Assembly: GCA_948144175.1 (NCBI GenBank) | Contig: CANXME010001987.1 | Location: 429,001 to 493,000 of the forward strand | Direction of reading: 5' to 3' | Source: Closterium sp. NIES-65 | Lineage: Eukaryota > Streptophyta > Zygnematophyceae > Desmidiales > Closteriaceae | DNA length: 64,000 nt | Shown here: piece after piece, positions 21,179 to 34,569 of the stretch | Numbering within the stretch: position 1 is the stretch's first letter | Layout: each line of letters starts with the position of its first letter | The notes under the pieces: generated by a model | Database searches by the model: none | The model's input: only the letters and a program-made list of their open reading frames with translations | What the model was told of the DNA's origin: nothing | Made by a program: the position numbers and the translations under genes

Positions 21179-24100
21179 TACGGCCCCATCGCCACCTGCG
21201 GCTCCGTCGGCACCTGCGGCCCCGTCGCCACTTGCGGCCCCGCCGACACCTGCGGCCCCGCCGCCACCTACAGCCCTGTCGCCACCTGCGGCCCCGCCAC
21301 CACCTACGGCTCCGCCGCCACCTGCGGCCCCGCTGCCCCTTGCGTCCCCGTCGCCCAGCGCCCGCACCGCCGAGCAGCCGAACCGCTGGCCAGCTGAGCC
21401 GCACGACCGCCGAGCTGCCTAGCAGCCGAATCGCCCGAACGCCGAGCCGCGCAGCACCCGAGCCGCCTAGCACCCGAGCCGCCCGACCGCCGAGCCGCCC
21501 AGCACCGAGCAACCGAGCCGCCCGACCTCCGAGCCGCCGAGCAGCCGAGCCGCCCGACCTCCGAGCCGCCCGACCACCCCACTTGCCTGGTAAGAGCATA
21601 GTCTTTGCTACTGCACTGCCCTTCCCCACTGTCCTCACTGCCGGCCTAATGCTGTTATGACCTCCCCTAGCATTCTCACCTTTGACGCTGAGGGTAGGGC
21701 AGTGGACTTTGAGGTCTGGGTTGATGATCTGCAGTTTTTCCTGCAGTGCGATAGGGCAGACGGCCTCTCCCTGTTTCACCTCACTTCTGGTGCCTCCCCT
21801 GCCCCTCTTGCTGATGCGGACGCCACTGTTCGCTCACAGTGGGCCACGCGCGATGCTGCTGCTCGCCTTGCTGTGCGCCGCCACTTACCGACCACTGAGC
21901 GTGCACACTTTAGCCAGTACAAGAGTGCTCAGACCTTGTACGACGCTGTAGTTGCACGCTACTCTTCCCCTGCCAAATACTGCACTGAGCCGCCTCATGC
22001 TACCGTACCTCTTCCTTGACCTTGCTGCCTTTCCCACAATCGCTGACCTCATCACACACCTCCGCACTAGTGACACTCGCTACCGTGCTGCGCTTCCTGC
22101 TGAGTTCTGCGCCAAGAACCCCCCCCCCCCCCATGTACATCACCCTCTACTACATAGTCACCCGGCTCCTTGACTCTCTCCGCGTAGTCAGGGACCACTT
22201 CCTCTCAGTTTGCCCCACCACTCTCACCATCGACCTCCTTGAGAAGGCCCTCCTAGCGATAGAGAAGAGCATAGTCGTTGTAGGAGCCTCTCGCGGTGAC
22301 CCTCGCACCCCCATCTTTGAGGGGTGTTCTCCCTCCCCCCTCTTGCCCTCTGTTGCCTCTACTGCTGCGGCCGACCTCGTTGGTTTCGATTCGGTCGGCG
22401 CTGCGTTTGCCCCGAGCGGGAGACGCCGCACCGGCAAGGGCAAGGGGGGCAAGGGCGCTAGAGGGGCTGGAGGGGGCGGTGGAGGTGGTAGTGGAGGCAG
22501 TGGAGGGAATGGGGGTGGTGGTGGGAGTGGTGCTGGGGGTGGCGGCTGCAGCGGCAGTAGTGGAGGCGGCGGAGGTGGCGGAGGTGGCGGAGGGAGCGGA
22601 GGCGGCGGAGGTAGTGGAGGAGGTGGAGGCGGCGGAGGCGGCGGAGGCGGCGGCGGCGGCGGAGGCGGAGGTGGTGGAGCGAGTCGCGACTCTGCGCAGA
22701 GGAGTGGCGCCGGTGGTGGTCAGCGCCACCAGCAGCAGCGGAGTGGTGTGACCCTGTCCCCTCAGCAACTTCGTGAGTGGTACACTGCGCGTAAGCGCGG
22801 TGGGGGTTTTGGTCCCTGCTCTTACGTCCTCCGTACCGGCGACCGCGCTGGTGAGCAGTGCGGGGGCCCGCACTCCACCCGGCGTTGCTTTGGTCGCCTT
22901 ACGGACGCGTGGCGTCGCCAGTTCCCTGAGGCGTCAGAGATCCCTCGCTGGGGAGATCTGGCTAAGGCCAGGGTCTCTATCTTTGATCTTGACTTTGATG
23001 CTATCCTTGCTGCCATGTAAGCTGTTGATACTAGTGTTGCTGGTGACTATTACCTGTGTGTACCGCCTGAACCGGGCATTGAGGCTGCTGCTCTAGGTGC
23101 TGGTGAGGCTGCTGCTCTAGGTACTAGTGTGTATGCTGCCCCAGGTGCCAGTGCGTCTGCCGCCCCAGGTGCTGGTGAACCTGCTCTCTCAGGTACTACG
23201 TCGGCTTAGGCCTTCCACACGTTCACCCTGGACTCGAGTGCGTCCCGCTCCTTCTTTCGAGACCGCACCACTCTTACGCTGCTCACTCGGCTGGTTGAAG
23301 TCTCCCTGGCAGGCCCCTCTGGGGGTCCTGTCCTTGCTAGCTTCTCCACTGTCTTTCTGTGCTCAGCAGCCCCGTCTGGCACCCTGTCTGGTCTCTACCT
23401 CCCCTTGTTCTCTACGAACTTGGTGAGTGGAGCGGACCTACAGGATCGAGGGGTTGACCAGTTCACTCCTGCGAGTCAGCGAGTGACCCACTGCACGTGT
23501 GCTCGGACATGCCGACACTTGGCCACGTTCACGCGTCGGCCAAGGTCGAGCCTGTACACCCTTACTACTGAGTCTGCCCAGGTAGCTACGTCAAGTCAGG
23601 TGTTTGCTGCGGTCTCCAGGTCTGGTCCTGAGTCTGCCCCCTGCTCGTGTCGTCTGCTGTCCCACCAGACTCTCCTTTGGCACCACCGCCTTGGCCACCC
23701 CTCCTTGCCTCGTCTCCGAGGCATGGCCTCCCGTGTCCTTGTCTCTGGTCTCCCTTGGTCTCTCCCTGCCTGGCCCTACCTGCGTCCCCTACGTCGAGGG
23801 GCGACAGCGCGCCACCCCTCACTCCTCCGAGTTTCCTCCGACAGAGGCTCCGCTGCAGACTCTTCACATAGACGTGTGGGGCCCAGCCCGCGTCAGTGGG
23901 CAGGGGCGAGAGCGGTACTTTCTGCTGGTCGTTGACGAATACTCGCGTTACACCACAGTCTTCCCCTTGCGTAGCAAGGGTGACGTCACTGAGGTGTTGA
24001 TCGACTGGATCCGCGCAGCTCGTCTCCAGCTCAGAGAGAGTTTCAACTCGGACTTTCCTGTTCTGCGCCTGCACTCTGACAGAGGCGGGGAGTTTTCCTC

Positions 24101-27100
24101 TGCCCGTCCGGGAGCCTTCTGTCGTGCACAGGGCATCCGCCAGACCTTCACGCTTCCGGCCTCTCCATAGCAAAATGGGATTGCTGAGCGCCGCATTGGC
24201 ATGGTCATGGACGTCGCTCATACGTCCATGATGCATGTGGCTGCCCCTCATTTTCTTTAGCCGTTTGCAATTCAGTACGCCGTGCATCAGCTCAACCTTC
24301 AGCCCCGGGTCTCCTTGCTAGAGACCTCCCCCGCCTTGCAGTGGACCGGGAAGGTTGGCGATGCGTCTGCGTTTCGGGTCTGGGGATCTCGGGCGTTTGT
24401 CCGCGACTTGTCTGCGGACAAGCTGTCCCCCCGTGCTGTTCCCTGCGTCTTCCTTGGCTTCCCCCCTGACGCGCCTTGGTGGCAGTTTTACCACCCCACC
24501 TCGCGCCGTGTTCTGTCCTCCTAGGACGTCACCTTTGACGAGTCGGTGCCTTAATACCGTCTCTGCCCCTACCGCACTGCTCCCCTCCCCCCGCCGCCGT
24601 TCTTCCTTGTCCCAGGTGCTACACAGGTAGACCTCCTCCCCCCTTAGGGTCCTGCCTCGTCAGGTGTGTCCCGGGTAGACGCAGTCGAGCCTGTCGAAGT
24701 AGCTGTTGACTCTGGTACTAGTAGAGGTGCTGAGCCTGCGGGTGCCGGGTCTGGGGGTGCTGAGTATGGGGGTGCTGAGACTGGGGGTGCTGAGCCTGGG
24801 GGTGCTGAGACTAGGGGTGCTGAGCCTGGGGGTGCTGAGCGTGGGGATGCTGAGCCTGGAGGTGCTGAGTGAGGGGGTGCGGAGCCTGGGGTTGCTGGGT
24901 CTGCTCGTGTGGCCGCCGGCGGTGCTTCGTCAAGGAGGGAGCCTCTCTCTCCACAAGAGTTGCGCGAGTGGTTCGCCCGCTGCTGGAGACGTGCTGCTGA
25001 GTCCGGGGGTGCTGCTGGAGTTACTAGAGTTGGTCTTGCTCGAGCTGCTGTCGGTGCTGGTGCTGCTGGAGGTGGAGCTGCTGGGGGTGTTGGCGCTGGT
25101 GGTTCTACTGGTGCTGGTGCGTCTAGGGGTGCTGCCGAGGCTGCTGGTGCTGACGGTCCTCCTGGAGTTGGTGCTGCTGGAGCTGGACCTGCTGGGGGTG
25201 TTGGCGCTCGCGCTGCTGCTGGTGCTGGTGCTCGTGAGGGTGTTGGAGTTGGCAATGTTGGAGCTGGAGGTGCTGCTGGCGCTGGTGCTGCCGCTGGGGG
25301 TACTGGTGCCGTCCTTGCTGGTTCTGGAGGCGTTGTGCGGCCGAGGCCGTACTTCGTTCCGTTCCTGGAGTAGGTTCTTGGTCTCATGCGCTCTACTGGT
25401 CCTGCTCCTCCCTTAGAGTGTCCTCCGCCTGTCCAGTCGCAGTCACAGTTCCAGCCCGCCTCCCCTCTACCTACTCCTTCTCCCTCCACTGGTCCTACTG
25501 GAGGCCTTGCTGAGCGTCGTGAGCCTGCGTCTCGTCCCGCGTCGCCTGTTCGTGCTGCTCGCACTAGTGGTCGTACTGCACGTCCACGTCCTCCTGCGGT
25601 CCCCGACACACACCAGATGGCGCTGCGTCCTTCCACTGCTCCTCTGCGTGTCCCGTTGCCGTCTCCTCTAGAGTCCTCTCTTCCTTCTCTTGCTGACGCG
25701 GAGTTTGACTCCCTTCGTGCTACTAGTCCTTCGGTCACGCGCCTTCTTCCTACTGTCGTCACTGACCCTTCCTTTGAGTCCACTGCTGCGTCTGCTCTAG
25801 TTGCCGAGCTTGTCGACTTTGCTGCTCGCTGTCGACTAGACTACGCTGCCAGTCTAGTTGCTAAGTCTCAGTCTGTCTGTCCTCCGTCCGTCAGGAGTGA
25901 GTGTGCTCTTAGCACGGACGTCCTTCAGGATACGCAGGAGGAGTTCTAGTGCTTTGCGGCTGCTTTGCCCCATCTCTTGTCTACGCTGATTGCCCCTGAG
26001 GGAGACCCAGATGCACCAGACATCCCGACTCCTCGATCATACGCTGAGGCGATCGAGGGTCCCTACTCCTCTCCGTGGCAGTCGGTCATGGATGCAGAGA
26101 TGGCTTCCTGGAAGTCCACAGGCACCTACGTCGACGAGGTTCCCCCACTTGGGGCGAACATTGTCAGTGGCATGTAGATTTTCAGGGTGAAGCGGCCACC
26201 GGGTTCTCCGCTTGTCTTCAAGGCGTGTTACATGGCTCGAGGCTTCAGTCAGCGACAGGGAGTTGACTACTTTCAGACCTTCTCTCCCACCCCGAAGATG
26301 ACCACTCTTCGGGTGCAGCTGCACATAGCCGCTCAGCGCGACTACGAGCTTTACTCTCTTGACTTCAGCACAGCTTTCCTGCAGAGCAGCCTGCACGAGG
26401 AGATCTGACTGCGCTGCCCACTTGGCTTCACTAGGTCGTTTCCTCCTGGTACCCAGTGGAGCCTCCGGCGGCCAGTCTACGGTCTCCGCCAGGCGCCCTA
26501 TGAGTGGCACGACACAGTGAGGACTACACTTGCGGCTCTTGGGTTTGCTCCTTCTAGTGCCGACCCGTCGCTGTTTCTGCGCACCGACACCTCTTTCCCG
26601 CCGCTCTACATCCTCGTGTACGTCGACGACTTGGTCTTTGCCACTGCTGACACTGCTGGACTCACCCACGTAAAGTCAAAACTACAAAAGAGACACACGT
26701 GCACAGACCAGGGTAAACTGCGCAGCTACCTTGGCTTGCAGATCACCCGGGACAGAGCACGCCGCACCATCACCTTGACTCAGTCACACATGGTGCAGCA
26801 GGTCCTTCAGCGCTTCGACTTCACGTACTCCTCGCCTTAGGCCACTCCTCTGCCTACTCGCCACTCGCTCTCAGCTCTGCCTTCGGATGAGTCCGTAGAG
26901 TCGAGTGGCCCGTACCCAGATCTTGTAGGCTGCCTCATGTACCTGATGACCTGCACACGACCTGACCTTGCATACCCTCTTAGCATCTTGGCACGCTATG
27001 TTGCTCCTGGGAGACACCGACCAGAGCACATGGCTGCAGCGAAGAGGGTGTTGCGTTACGTGTGCAGTACGTCGGGCATGGGGCTAGTGCTTGGAGGGCG

Positions 27101-27932
27101 TCATCGAGTAGTCCTCACAGGTCACGCTGACGCTTCTTGGGCTGACGACCAGGCTCTGCAGCGGTCGTGACAGGGTTACACCTTCAACCTTGGCTCCGTC
27201 TCTGTTTCGTGGCGGTCTACCCGCTCGTCTTCTGTTCTCACCTCCAGCTGTGAGGCTGAGATCTACGCAGGGGCCATGGCTGCACAGGAGCTACGCTGGC
27301 TCACCTACCTGCTGACTGACCTAGGAGAGCCGCCTCGTTCTCCTCTAGTGCTGTACGTAGACAACAAGGCCATTCTGGCCTTGTGTCGGGAGCACAGACT
27401 GGAGCACAGAACGAAGCACGTTACTCTCCGCTAGTTCCTGGCTCGTGAGCTGCAGCAGCGTGGTCAACTCTGCCTCACCTACGTGGCCTCTGAGGCCTAC
27501 ACTGCTGATATATTCACCAAGGCCCTTCCGCCTTGTAATCATCAGCGCTTCTGTACTTTGCTAGGTCTTGTGCCTACCTGGCCTCACTTGCTGACTTCTT
27601 GATCTTGTTTGTACTGTCCTCTTTCTATACCTGCACTTGCTTGTTTACCTTTATATATATGATCTTGCATGTGAACTGGCCTTGTGGCCTTACTCTTGTG
27701 CTCAGACTGTGTGGTGACTTTGTGATCCACCCTGAGCTTCCTTTGCTCTGCTTGACTCGTCTTGTGACCGCTTGTTCTCCCCCACTTTGCCTATGGGGGT
27801 GTGTCAGAACATTATAGCTTATACATTTGTGTAGGCTGTAGTGGGGTAGCCCATAAGGGGTACAGCCCAATTAGGGTTAGTACTTGTACCTAGCTGTTTC
27901 ATAGTTCATTCATGCATTCTCACTTCTCGTCA
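20821..27932 (+). mobile_element. Ty1/copia LTR retrotransposon fossil with both LTRs
   Basis: A plus-strand copia of 7.1 kb with 131-bp LTRs at 20821-20951 and 27802-27932 (TGTCAG to CGTCA). The LTRs differ at about eight positions (about 6%), so it is moderately old. A primer-binding site resembling the initiator-Met tRNA type follows the 5' LTR at 20952, and a purine-rich tract precedes the 3' LTR. In order it has a GC-rich leader with a poly-C run, gag (about 21657-23020, with a poly-Gly region), protease (DSGAS-type site near 23230), integrase (about 23640-24600), a low-complexity linker, reverse transcriptase (about 26040-26840) and RNase H (about 26940-27540). It is structurally whole but its reading frames are broken in about ten or more places. 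The flanking 5-bp sequences (CATAG and AGAAA) do not match, so no target duplication is visible. Confidence 0.9.
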
Positions 27933-30900
27933 AGAAACTGAACCAGAGCCAAGGCTGAAGGTGTAACTCTGTGATGACCGTTGCGTAGCCTGGTCGTAAA
28001 CTGAAGAGGCGTCCGAGTGACCAGTGAGGACAACCTCACCCCGTCCTCCAAGCATGAGACCCATGCCCGATGTACTGCAGAAGTAGCATAGTACCCTCTT
28101 AGGAGCATCCATGTGCACCTTTCGGTGCCAACCAAGAGTCATGTAGCGAGCCAGAAGGCGAAGAGGGTACGCAAGGTCAGGACGAGTGCAGATCATCAGG
28201 CACATGAGGCAGCCCACTAGCTCTGGGTAAGGACCACTCGGCTCTACAGACTCGTTTGAAGGTGGAGCTGAGAGCGAGTGACTTGTAGCCAGACGTGTCG
28301 CTTGTGCTGAGGACCAGGTGAAGCCAAAGCGCTGAAGGACCTGCTGCACCATGTGTGACTGAGTCAGTGTGATGGTGCGGCGTGCTTTGTCCTGGGTGAT
28401 CTGCAAGCCAAGGTAGTTGCGCAGCTCACCCAGGTCTGTGCACGTGTGTCTCTTCTGCAGCTCCGACTTCACCAGGGCTAGCGCCTCAGTGTCAGCAGTG
28501 GCAAAGACCAAGTCGTCGACGTACACGAGGATGTACAATGGCAGCAGGGAAGTGTCGGTGCGCAGAAACAGCGACGGGTCAGCAGTCGACGGGGCAAACC
28601 CAAGAGCCGCAAGAGTCGTCCTCAGTGTGTCGTGCCACTCATGTGGCGCCTCTCGGGGACCGTAGACTGGCCGTCGGAGGCTCCACTGGGTACTAGGAGG
28701 GAACGACCCAGTGAAGCCAGGTGGAAGGCGCAGCCAGATCTCCTCGTGCATGCTGCCCTGCAAGAAAGCTGTGCTGAAGTCAAGAGAGTGAAGCTCGTAG
28801 TTTCGCTGAGCGGCAACGTGCAGCAGCACCCGAAGAGTAGTCATCTTTGGGGTGGGGGAGAAGGTCTGGAAGAAGTCAACTCCGTCTTGGTGACTGAAGC
28901 CTCAAGCAACGTAACGAGCCTTGAAGACAAGCGGAGAACCTGGCGGCCGCTTCACCCTAAAAATCCACATGCCACTGACGATGTTCGCCCCAGGAGGGGG
29001 AACCTTGTCCACGTAGGTGCCTGTGGACTTCCATGATGCCATCTCTGCGTCCATGGCTGACTGCCAGTGTGAGGAGTAGGGACCCTCGATCGCCTCAGCG
29101 TACGATCGATGAGTCGGGATGTCTGGTGCATCCGGGTCTCCCTCAGGGGCAATCACCATGGACACGAGATAAGGCAAAGTAGCAGCAAAACACTAGAACT
29201 CCTCCTGCCTGTCCTCAAGGACGTTCGTGCCAAGAGCACACTCACCCCCGACAAACGGAGGACAGACAGAGTCAGACTCAGCCATGAGACAAGTGGCGTA
29301 GTCGAGACGACAGCGAGCAGCGAAGTCAACAAGCTCAGCAACTAGGGCATACGCAGCAGTGGACGCAAAGGAAGGGTCAGTGTCAACAGTAGCCAGAAGA
29401 CGCATGACAGTAGGACTGGCAGGTCAAAGAGAGTCAGACGCCGGGTCAGCAAGAGCAGGAAGAGAGGACTCTGGAGGAAATGGCAACGGGACACGCAGAG
29501 GAGCAGTGGAAGGACGCAGTGCCATCTGGTGTGTGCCCGGGACCGCAGGAGGACGCGGACGCGGAACACGACGACTAGTGCGAGCAGTACAAACAGGCAA
29601 CGCAGGACGAGACGCAGGCTCACGACGCTCAGCAAGACCTCCAGTACGACCAGTATAGGGAGAAGGAGCAGGCAGTGGGGAGGCGGGCTGTAACTGTGAC
29701 TCGGACTGGACAAGCGGCGGACACTTTAAAGAAGGAGCAAGACTAGCAGAAGGCGGGAGACGAAGAACCTGCTCAAGGAGCGGAACGAAGTACGGCCGCG
29801 ACCGCGCAGCGCCTCCAGAACTAGCAGGTACAGCACCAGCACCCCTAGCTGCAGCACCAGCACCAGTAGCACCCCCAGCCGCAGCACCGCCAACTCCAGC
29901 ACCCTTAGAAGCACCAGTGCGAGCAGCACCTCCAGCGCCAACACCCCTAGCACCTCCAGCTCCAGGCGGACCACCTGAAGACTCAACAGCCCTAGCTCGA
30001 GCACCTCCAGCACCACCTGCTCCAGAAGCACCGCCAGCTCCAGCACCACCAGGAGCTCTAGCACAAGGAGCACCCCCAGGCCCTGTAGCTGCAGTACCTC
30101 CAGTACGAGCACCGCCGGCACCCGTGGCACCAACACCCTCAGCAACAGCACCTCCAACTCCAGCAGCACGGCTCCAGCGCCGGGCAAACCATTCACGCAG
30201 CTCCCGTGGAGAGGGTAGCTCCGGCCGAGACGAAGCACCCGAAGGACCCCCAGACCGAGCACCGCCAGAGGCCACACGAGCAGACCGAGCACCCGCACGC
30301 TCCGCATCCCCAGGCTCCGCACCCCCAGGCTCAGCACCCCCAGACGCAGCACCCCCAGGCTCAGCACCCCCACACTCAGCACCCCAAGACTCAGCACCCC
30401 CAGACCCTGCACCCGCAGGCTCAGCGCCCCTAGCAGCACCAGAGTCAACATCTACCTAGACAGGCTCGATTGCGTCTACCTAGGACACACCAGACAGGGC
30501 AGGACCATGAGGGGGGAGAGGGTCTACCGGAGGGGGAGACGTAGCGCGAGGAAGAGCGGCGGCGGGAAGAGGGGCGCAGTGCGGTAGGGGAAGAGACGGT
30601 AGTAACGAACCGACTCGTCAAAGGTGACGTCCTGGGAGGACAGAACACGGCGCGAGGTGGGGTGGTAAAACTGCCAACCAGGCGCGTCAGGGGGGAAGCC
30701 AAGGAAGACGCCGGGAACAGCACGGGGGGACAACTTGTCCGCAGACAAGTCGCGGACAAACGCCTGAGATCCCCAGACACGAAACACAGACGCATCGCCA
30801 ACCTTCCCCGTCCACCGCAAGGTGGGGGAGGTTTCTGGCAGGGAGACCCGAGGCTGAAGGTTGATCTGATTCGCCGCGTATCGAACCGCAAATGGCCACA

Positions 30901-33900
30901 GAAAATGGGGAGCAGCCGCATGGATCATGGACGTACGAGCGACGTCCATGACCATGCCAATGCGGTGCTTAGCAATCCTATTTTGGTGTGGAGAGGTCCG
31001 AAGCGTGAACGTCTGGCGGATGCCCTGTGCACGATAGAAGGCTCCCAGAAGGCCAGAGGAAAACTCTCCGCCTCTGTCAGAGTGCAGACGCAGAACAGGA
31101 AAGCTCGAGCCGAAACTCTCTCTGAGCAGGAGACGAGCTGCGCGGATCCAGTCGATCAGCACCTCAGTCACGTCACTCTTGCTACGCAAGGGGAAGACTG
31201 TGGTGTAACGCGAGTAGTCGTCAACCACCAACAGAAAGTAACGCTCGTGACCCTGGCCACGGACGCGGGCGGGGCCCCACACGTCCATGTGAAGAGTCTC
31301 CAGTAGAGCCTCTGTCGGAGGAATCTCAGAGTGAGTAGCGGCGCGCTGCCGCCCCTCGACGCAGGGAACGCAGGTAGGGGCAGGCCCCGGAGGGAGGGGA
31401 GGGAGGGACCGGGGGAGACCAGAGACAAGGTAATGGGAGGCCATGCCTCGGAGACGAGGCAGGGAGGGGTGACCAAGGCGGTGGTGCCAGAGGAGAGCCT
31501 GGTGGGACAGGAGACGACACGAGCAGGGGGTAGACTGAGGACCAGACCTGGACGCTGCAGCAAACACCTGACCCGACCCAGCTACCTGACCAGACTCAGC
31601 AACCAGAGGAGACGCAGTAGTCAGTGTGTACAAGCTCGACCCCAGCTGACGGATAAACGTGGCCAAGTGTCGGCCCGTCCGAGCACACGTGCAGTGGGTC
31701 ACTCGCTAACTCGGAGGAGTGAACTGGTCAGCCCCCCCATCCTGTAGATCAGCACCACTCACCAAGTTTGTAGAGAATGAGGGGAGGTAGAGACCTGACA
31801 AGGTGCCAGAGGGGGCCGCCGGACACGGTAAGACAGTGGAGAAGTGGGCAAGGACAGGACCGCCAGAGGGATCCGTCAGGGAGACCGCAACCGGCCGACT
31901 AAGCGGCGTAAGTGGGGTGCGGTCTTGAAAGAAGGAGCGGGAAGCACCCGAGTCAAGGGTGAAGGTGTGTAAGGCCTGAGCCGACGTGGTACCTGAGAGA
32001 GCAGACTCACCAGCACTTGGGATAGCAGACGCACTAGCACCTAGAGCAGTAGCGTCACCAGCACCTAGAGCAGCAGCTTCAATGCCCGGGTCAGGCGGAA
32101 CACACAGGTAATAGTCACCCTCATCACTAGTAGACACAACATACATGGCAGCAAGAATAGCATCATAATCAAGATCAAATATAGCAACCCCCGACCTAAG
32201 CAGCTCGCCCCAGCGGGGGATCTCAGTGGCGTCAGGGAACTGGAGACGCCAAGCGTCCGTCAAGCGGCCGAAGCAGCGCTGGGTGGAGTGCGGGCCACCG
32301 CACGGCTCACGAGTGCGGTCGCCGGTACGCAGGACGTAGGCACAAGGACCAGCACCCCCACCTCGCTGACGCGCAGCGTACCACTGACGAAGCTGCTGTG
32401 GGGGCGGGGTCTCACGAGTGCGCAGCTGCTGCTGGCGCTGACCGCCACCGAAGCCGCCCCGCTGGGGAGAGCCTCCCCGACCAGCTCCACCTCCGCCGCC
32501 GCCACCGCCGCCACCGCCTCCTCCTTTGCTCCCACCGCCACCTCCGCCGCCGCCTGCGCCTCCACCGCTGCCACCGAAGCCCCCACCCCCGCCACCACTC
32601 CCACCGCCACCCCCACTCCCGCCGCCGCCTCCACCGCCACCTCCACCGCCCCCGCCAGCCCCTCCAGCGCCCTTGCCCCCCTTGCCCTTGCCGGTGTGGC
32701 GACTCCCGCTAGGGGCAGACGCAGCGCCGACCAACTCGGTGCCAACGAAGTCGACGGCAGCAGCAGAGGCAACCGAGGGCAAAAGGGGGGAGGGGGAGCA
32801 CCCCTCAAAGAAGGGGGCACGAGGGTCACCACGAGAGGCTCCTACAGCTACTATACTCTTCTCAGCTGCCAGGAGGCGCTCCTCGAGGAGGGCAACGGTG
32901 AGAGTGGTGGGGCAAACAGAGAGGAAGTGGTCCCTGACCGAGCGAAGGGAGTCAGGGAGCCGGGTGACTGTGTAGTAGAGGGTGATGTACATGGGAGGGG
33001 AGGTTCTTGGCGCAGAACTCAGCAGGAAGCGCAGCGCGGTAGCGGGTGTCACTAGTGCGAAGGTGCGTAATGAGATCAGCGACTGTGGGGAAGGCGGCGA
33101 GGTCAGGGAGCAGGTACGACAGCATGAGGCGGCTAAGGGCAGTAGTGGCAGGGGAAGAGTAGCGTGCGACTACAGCGTCGTACAAGGTCTTAGCACTCTT
33201 GTACTGACTAAAGTGCGCGCGCTCAGAGGACGGCAAGTGACTACGCACAGCAAGACGGGCAGCAGCATCGCGTGTGGCCCACTCTGAGCAAACAGTGCTG
33301 TCAGTATCGGCAGCAGGGGCAGTAGAGGCGCCAGACGTGACATCGAACAGTGAGAGACCGTCTTTCCTATTGCACTGTAGGAAAAGCTGCAGATTATTGA
33401 CCCAAACCTCCAAGTCAACAGCCCGACACTCAGCAACAAAGACGAGAACGCTAGGGGTAGCCATGACAGCAGTAGCAGCACGCTAGGGGCAGTAGCAGCA
33501 GGCTAGATGCAGCGCAGTCGCAGGGGGGCGGCTTGGCGGTGCTCTTACCAGGGCGGGAGGGTAGAGTGCCGCAAGAGGAGGGGCAGGGCCAAGGCGCGCC
33601 TGCAGGGACAGGGCCGCAACAGCTGCAGCGGCTCCTGGTGTTGGCGACAGCGGCTGCTTTGGCCCCGGTAGCGGCTGCGGCGGCCGTTACGGCAGCGGCG
33701 GCGACTGCTGCTCTAAGTGGTGGTGGCGGCGGCGACCGCGGCTTCGGCAGCGACGGCGGCGGCTATCACGGCAACGGCGGCGGCGGTGGCTGCTGCTCTC
33801 AGCGGCGGCGGCGACTGCTGTTGTCGACGGCGGCGGCGGCTTCTGCTGTCACTGCACCGGCGGTGGCGGCTCCTGACGTCACCAGCGGCGGCGGTGGCGG

Positions 33901-34569
33901 CCCCGACAGTGGTGGCGGCGGATGTGACGGCGCGACGGCCGCTGCTGCTGGGGCGACGACGGCTGGGCGGCAGGGCCGTGAAGGAGCCAAGAAGGGGCCG
34001 CGGAGATGCCGAGAAGGGGCCGCTAAGGGCGGCGAAGGGGCCACAAAGGGTCGTGAAGGGGCCGCAAAGGACGGCGGCGGGGCCGAGAAGGGGCCGCGCA
34101 GGGGCCGCGAAGGGCGGCGACGAGGCCGCGAGGGGCCGCAAAGGGGCCGCAAGGGGCCGCAAGGGGCCGCGAAGGGTCATGAGAGGGGCTGCGAAGGGCG
34201 GCGAAGGGGCCGCAAGGGAGCCGCGAAGGGGTCGCGAAGGGCCGTGGGAGGGGGGGGGGGGGGCGCGAGGGGCCGTAAGAGGGCGCGACGGGCCGCTAAG
34301 GGCAGGGGACGCGACGGGAGGGTAGGCACACGCGGCGCGACTCGTGCAGGAGCGAAGCGCGCTCCTGGCAGGAATTTTTTTTTTTTCGATTTTCAGTGGT
34401 GGGCCCTAGGAAACGTTCCCACTAGGGAACCTGCTCTATACCATGTGAGAATCACGAGGAATGATTGACTAAGGAATGAGTGTGATACAAATATGAAACC
34501 CTAGAATTGTGTACCCCTTAGTATCTAACCCGCTACAGCCTACACAGGCTAGATCATATAAGTCTGACA
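27933..34569 (-). mobile_element. Ty1/copia fossil with 5' LTR only (minus strand)
   Basis: A minus-strand copia. The 5' LTR at 34444-34569 (126 bp) is followed by a primer-binding site at 34430-34443, a GC-rich leader (33480-34430), gag (about 33464-32200, with a poly-Gly stretch), protease (near 31960), integrase (about 31600-30500), a Ser/Ala/Pro-rich linker (about 30460-29430), reverse transcriptase (about 29180-28300) and the start of RNase H (to about 27933). It is truncated within RNase H where it abuts the 3' LTR of the plus-strand copia. It is broken in roughly half a dozen places. The flank beside its LTR (34570-34574) is the GTACG duplication on the minus strand. Confidence 0.88.
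34444..34569 (-). repeat. 5' LTR of the minus-strand copia
   Basis: A 126-bp LTR that, reverse-complemented, differs at three visible positions from 5425-5550. The flanking bases read GTACG on the minus strand, the same 5 bp that follow the LTR at 5550. This makes the two LTRs the likely ends of one insertion. Confidence 0.85.

Noticed and set aside
22016-23020. Gly-rich host protein (334 codons)
   Set aside because: It is the gag region of the plus-strand copia fossil, with the poly-Gly part and the downstream CGGPHSTRRC segment shared with the minus-strand copia.
33533-34468. Plus-strand Gly/Arg-rich frame of 311 codons
   Set aside because: It runs antisense to the GC-rich leader of the minus-strand copia fossil and consists of simple GGC-type repeats.
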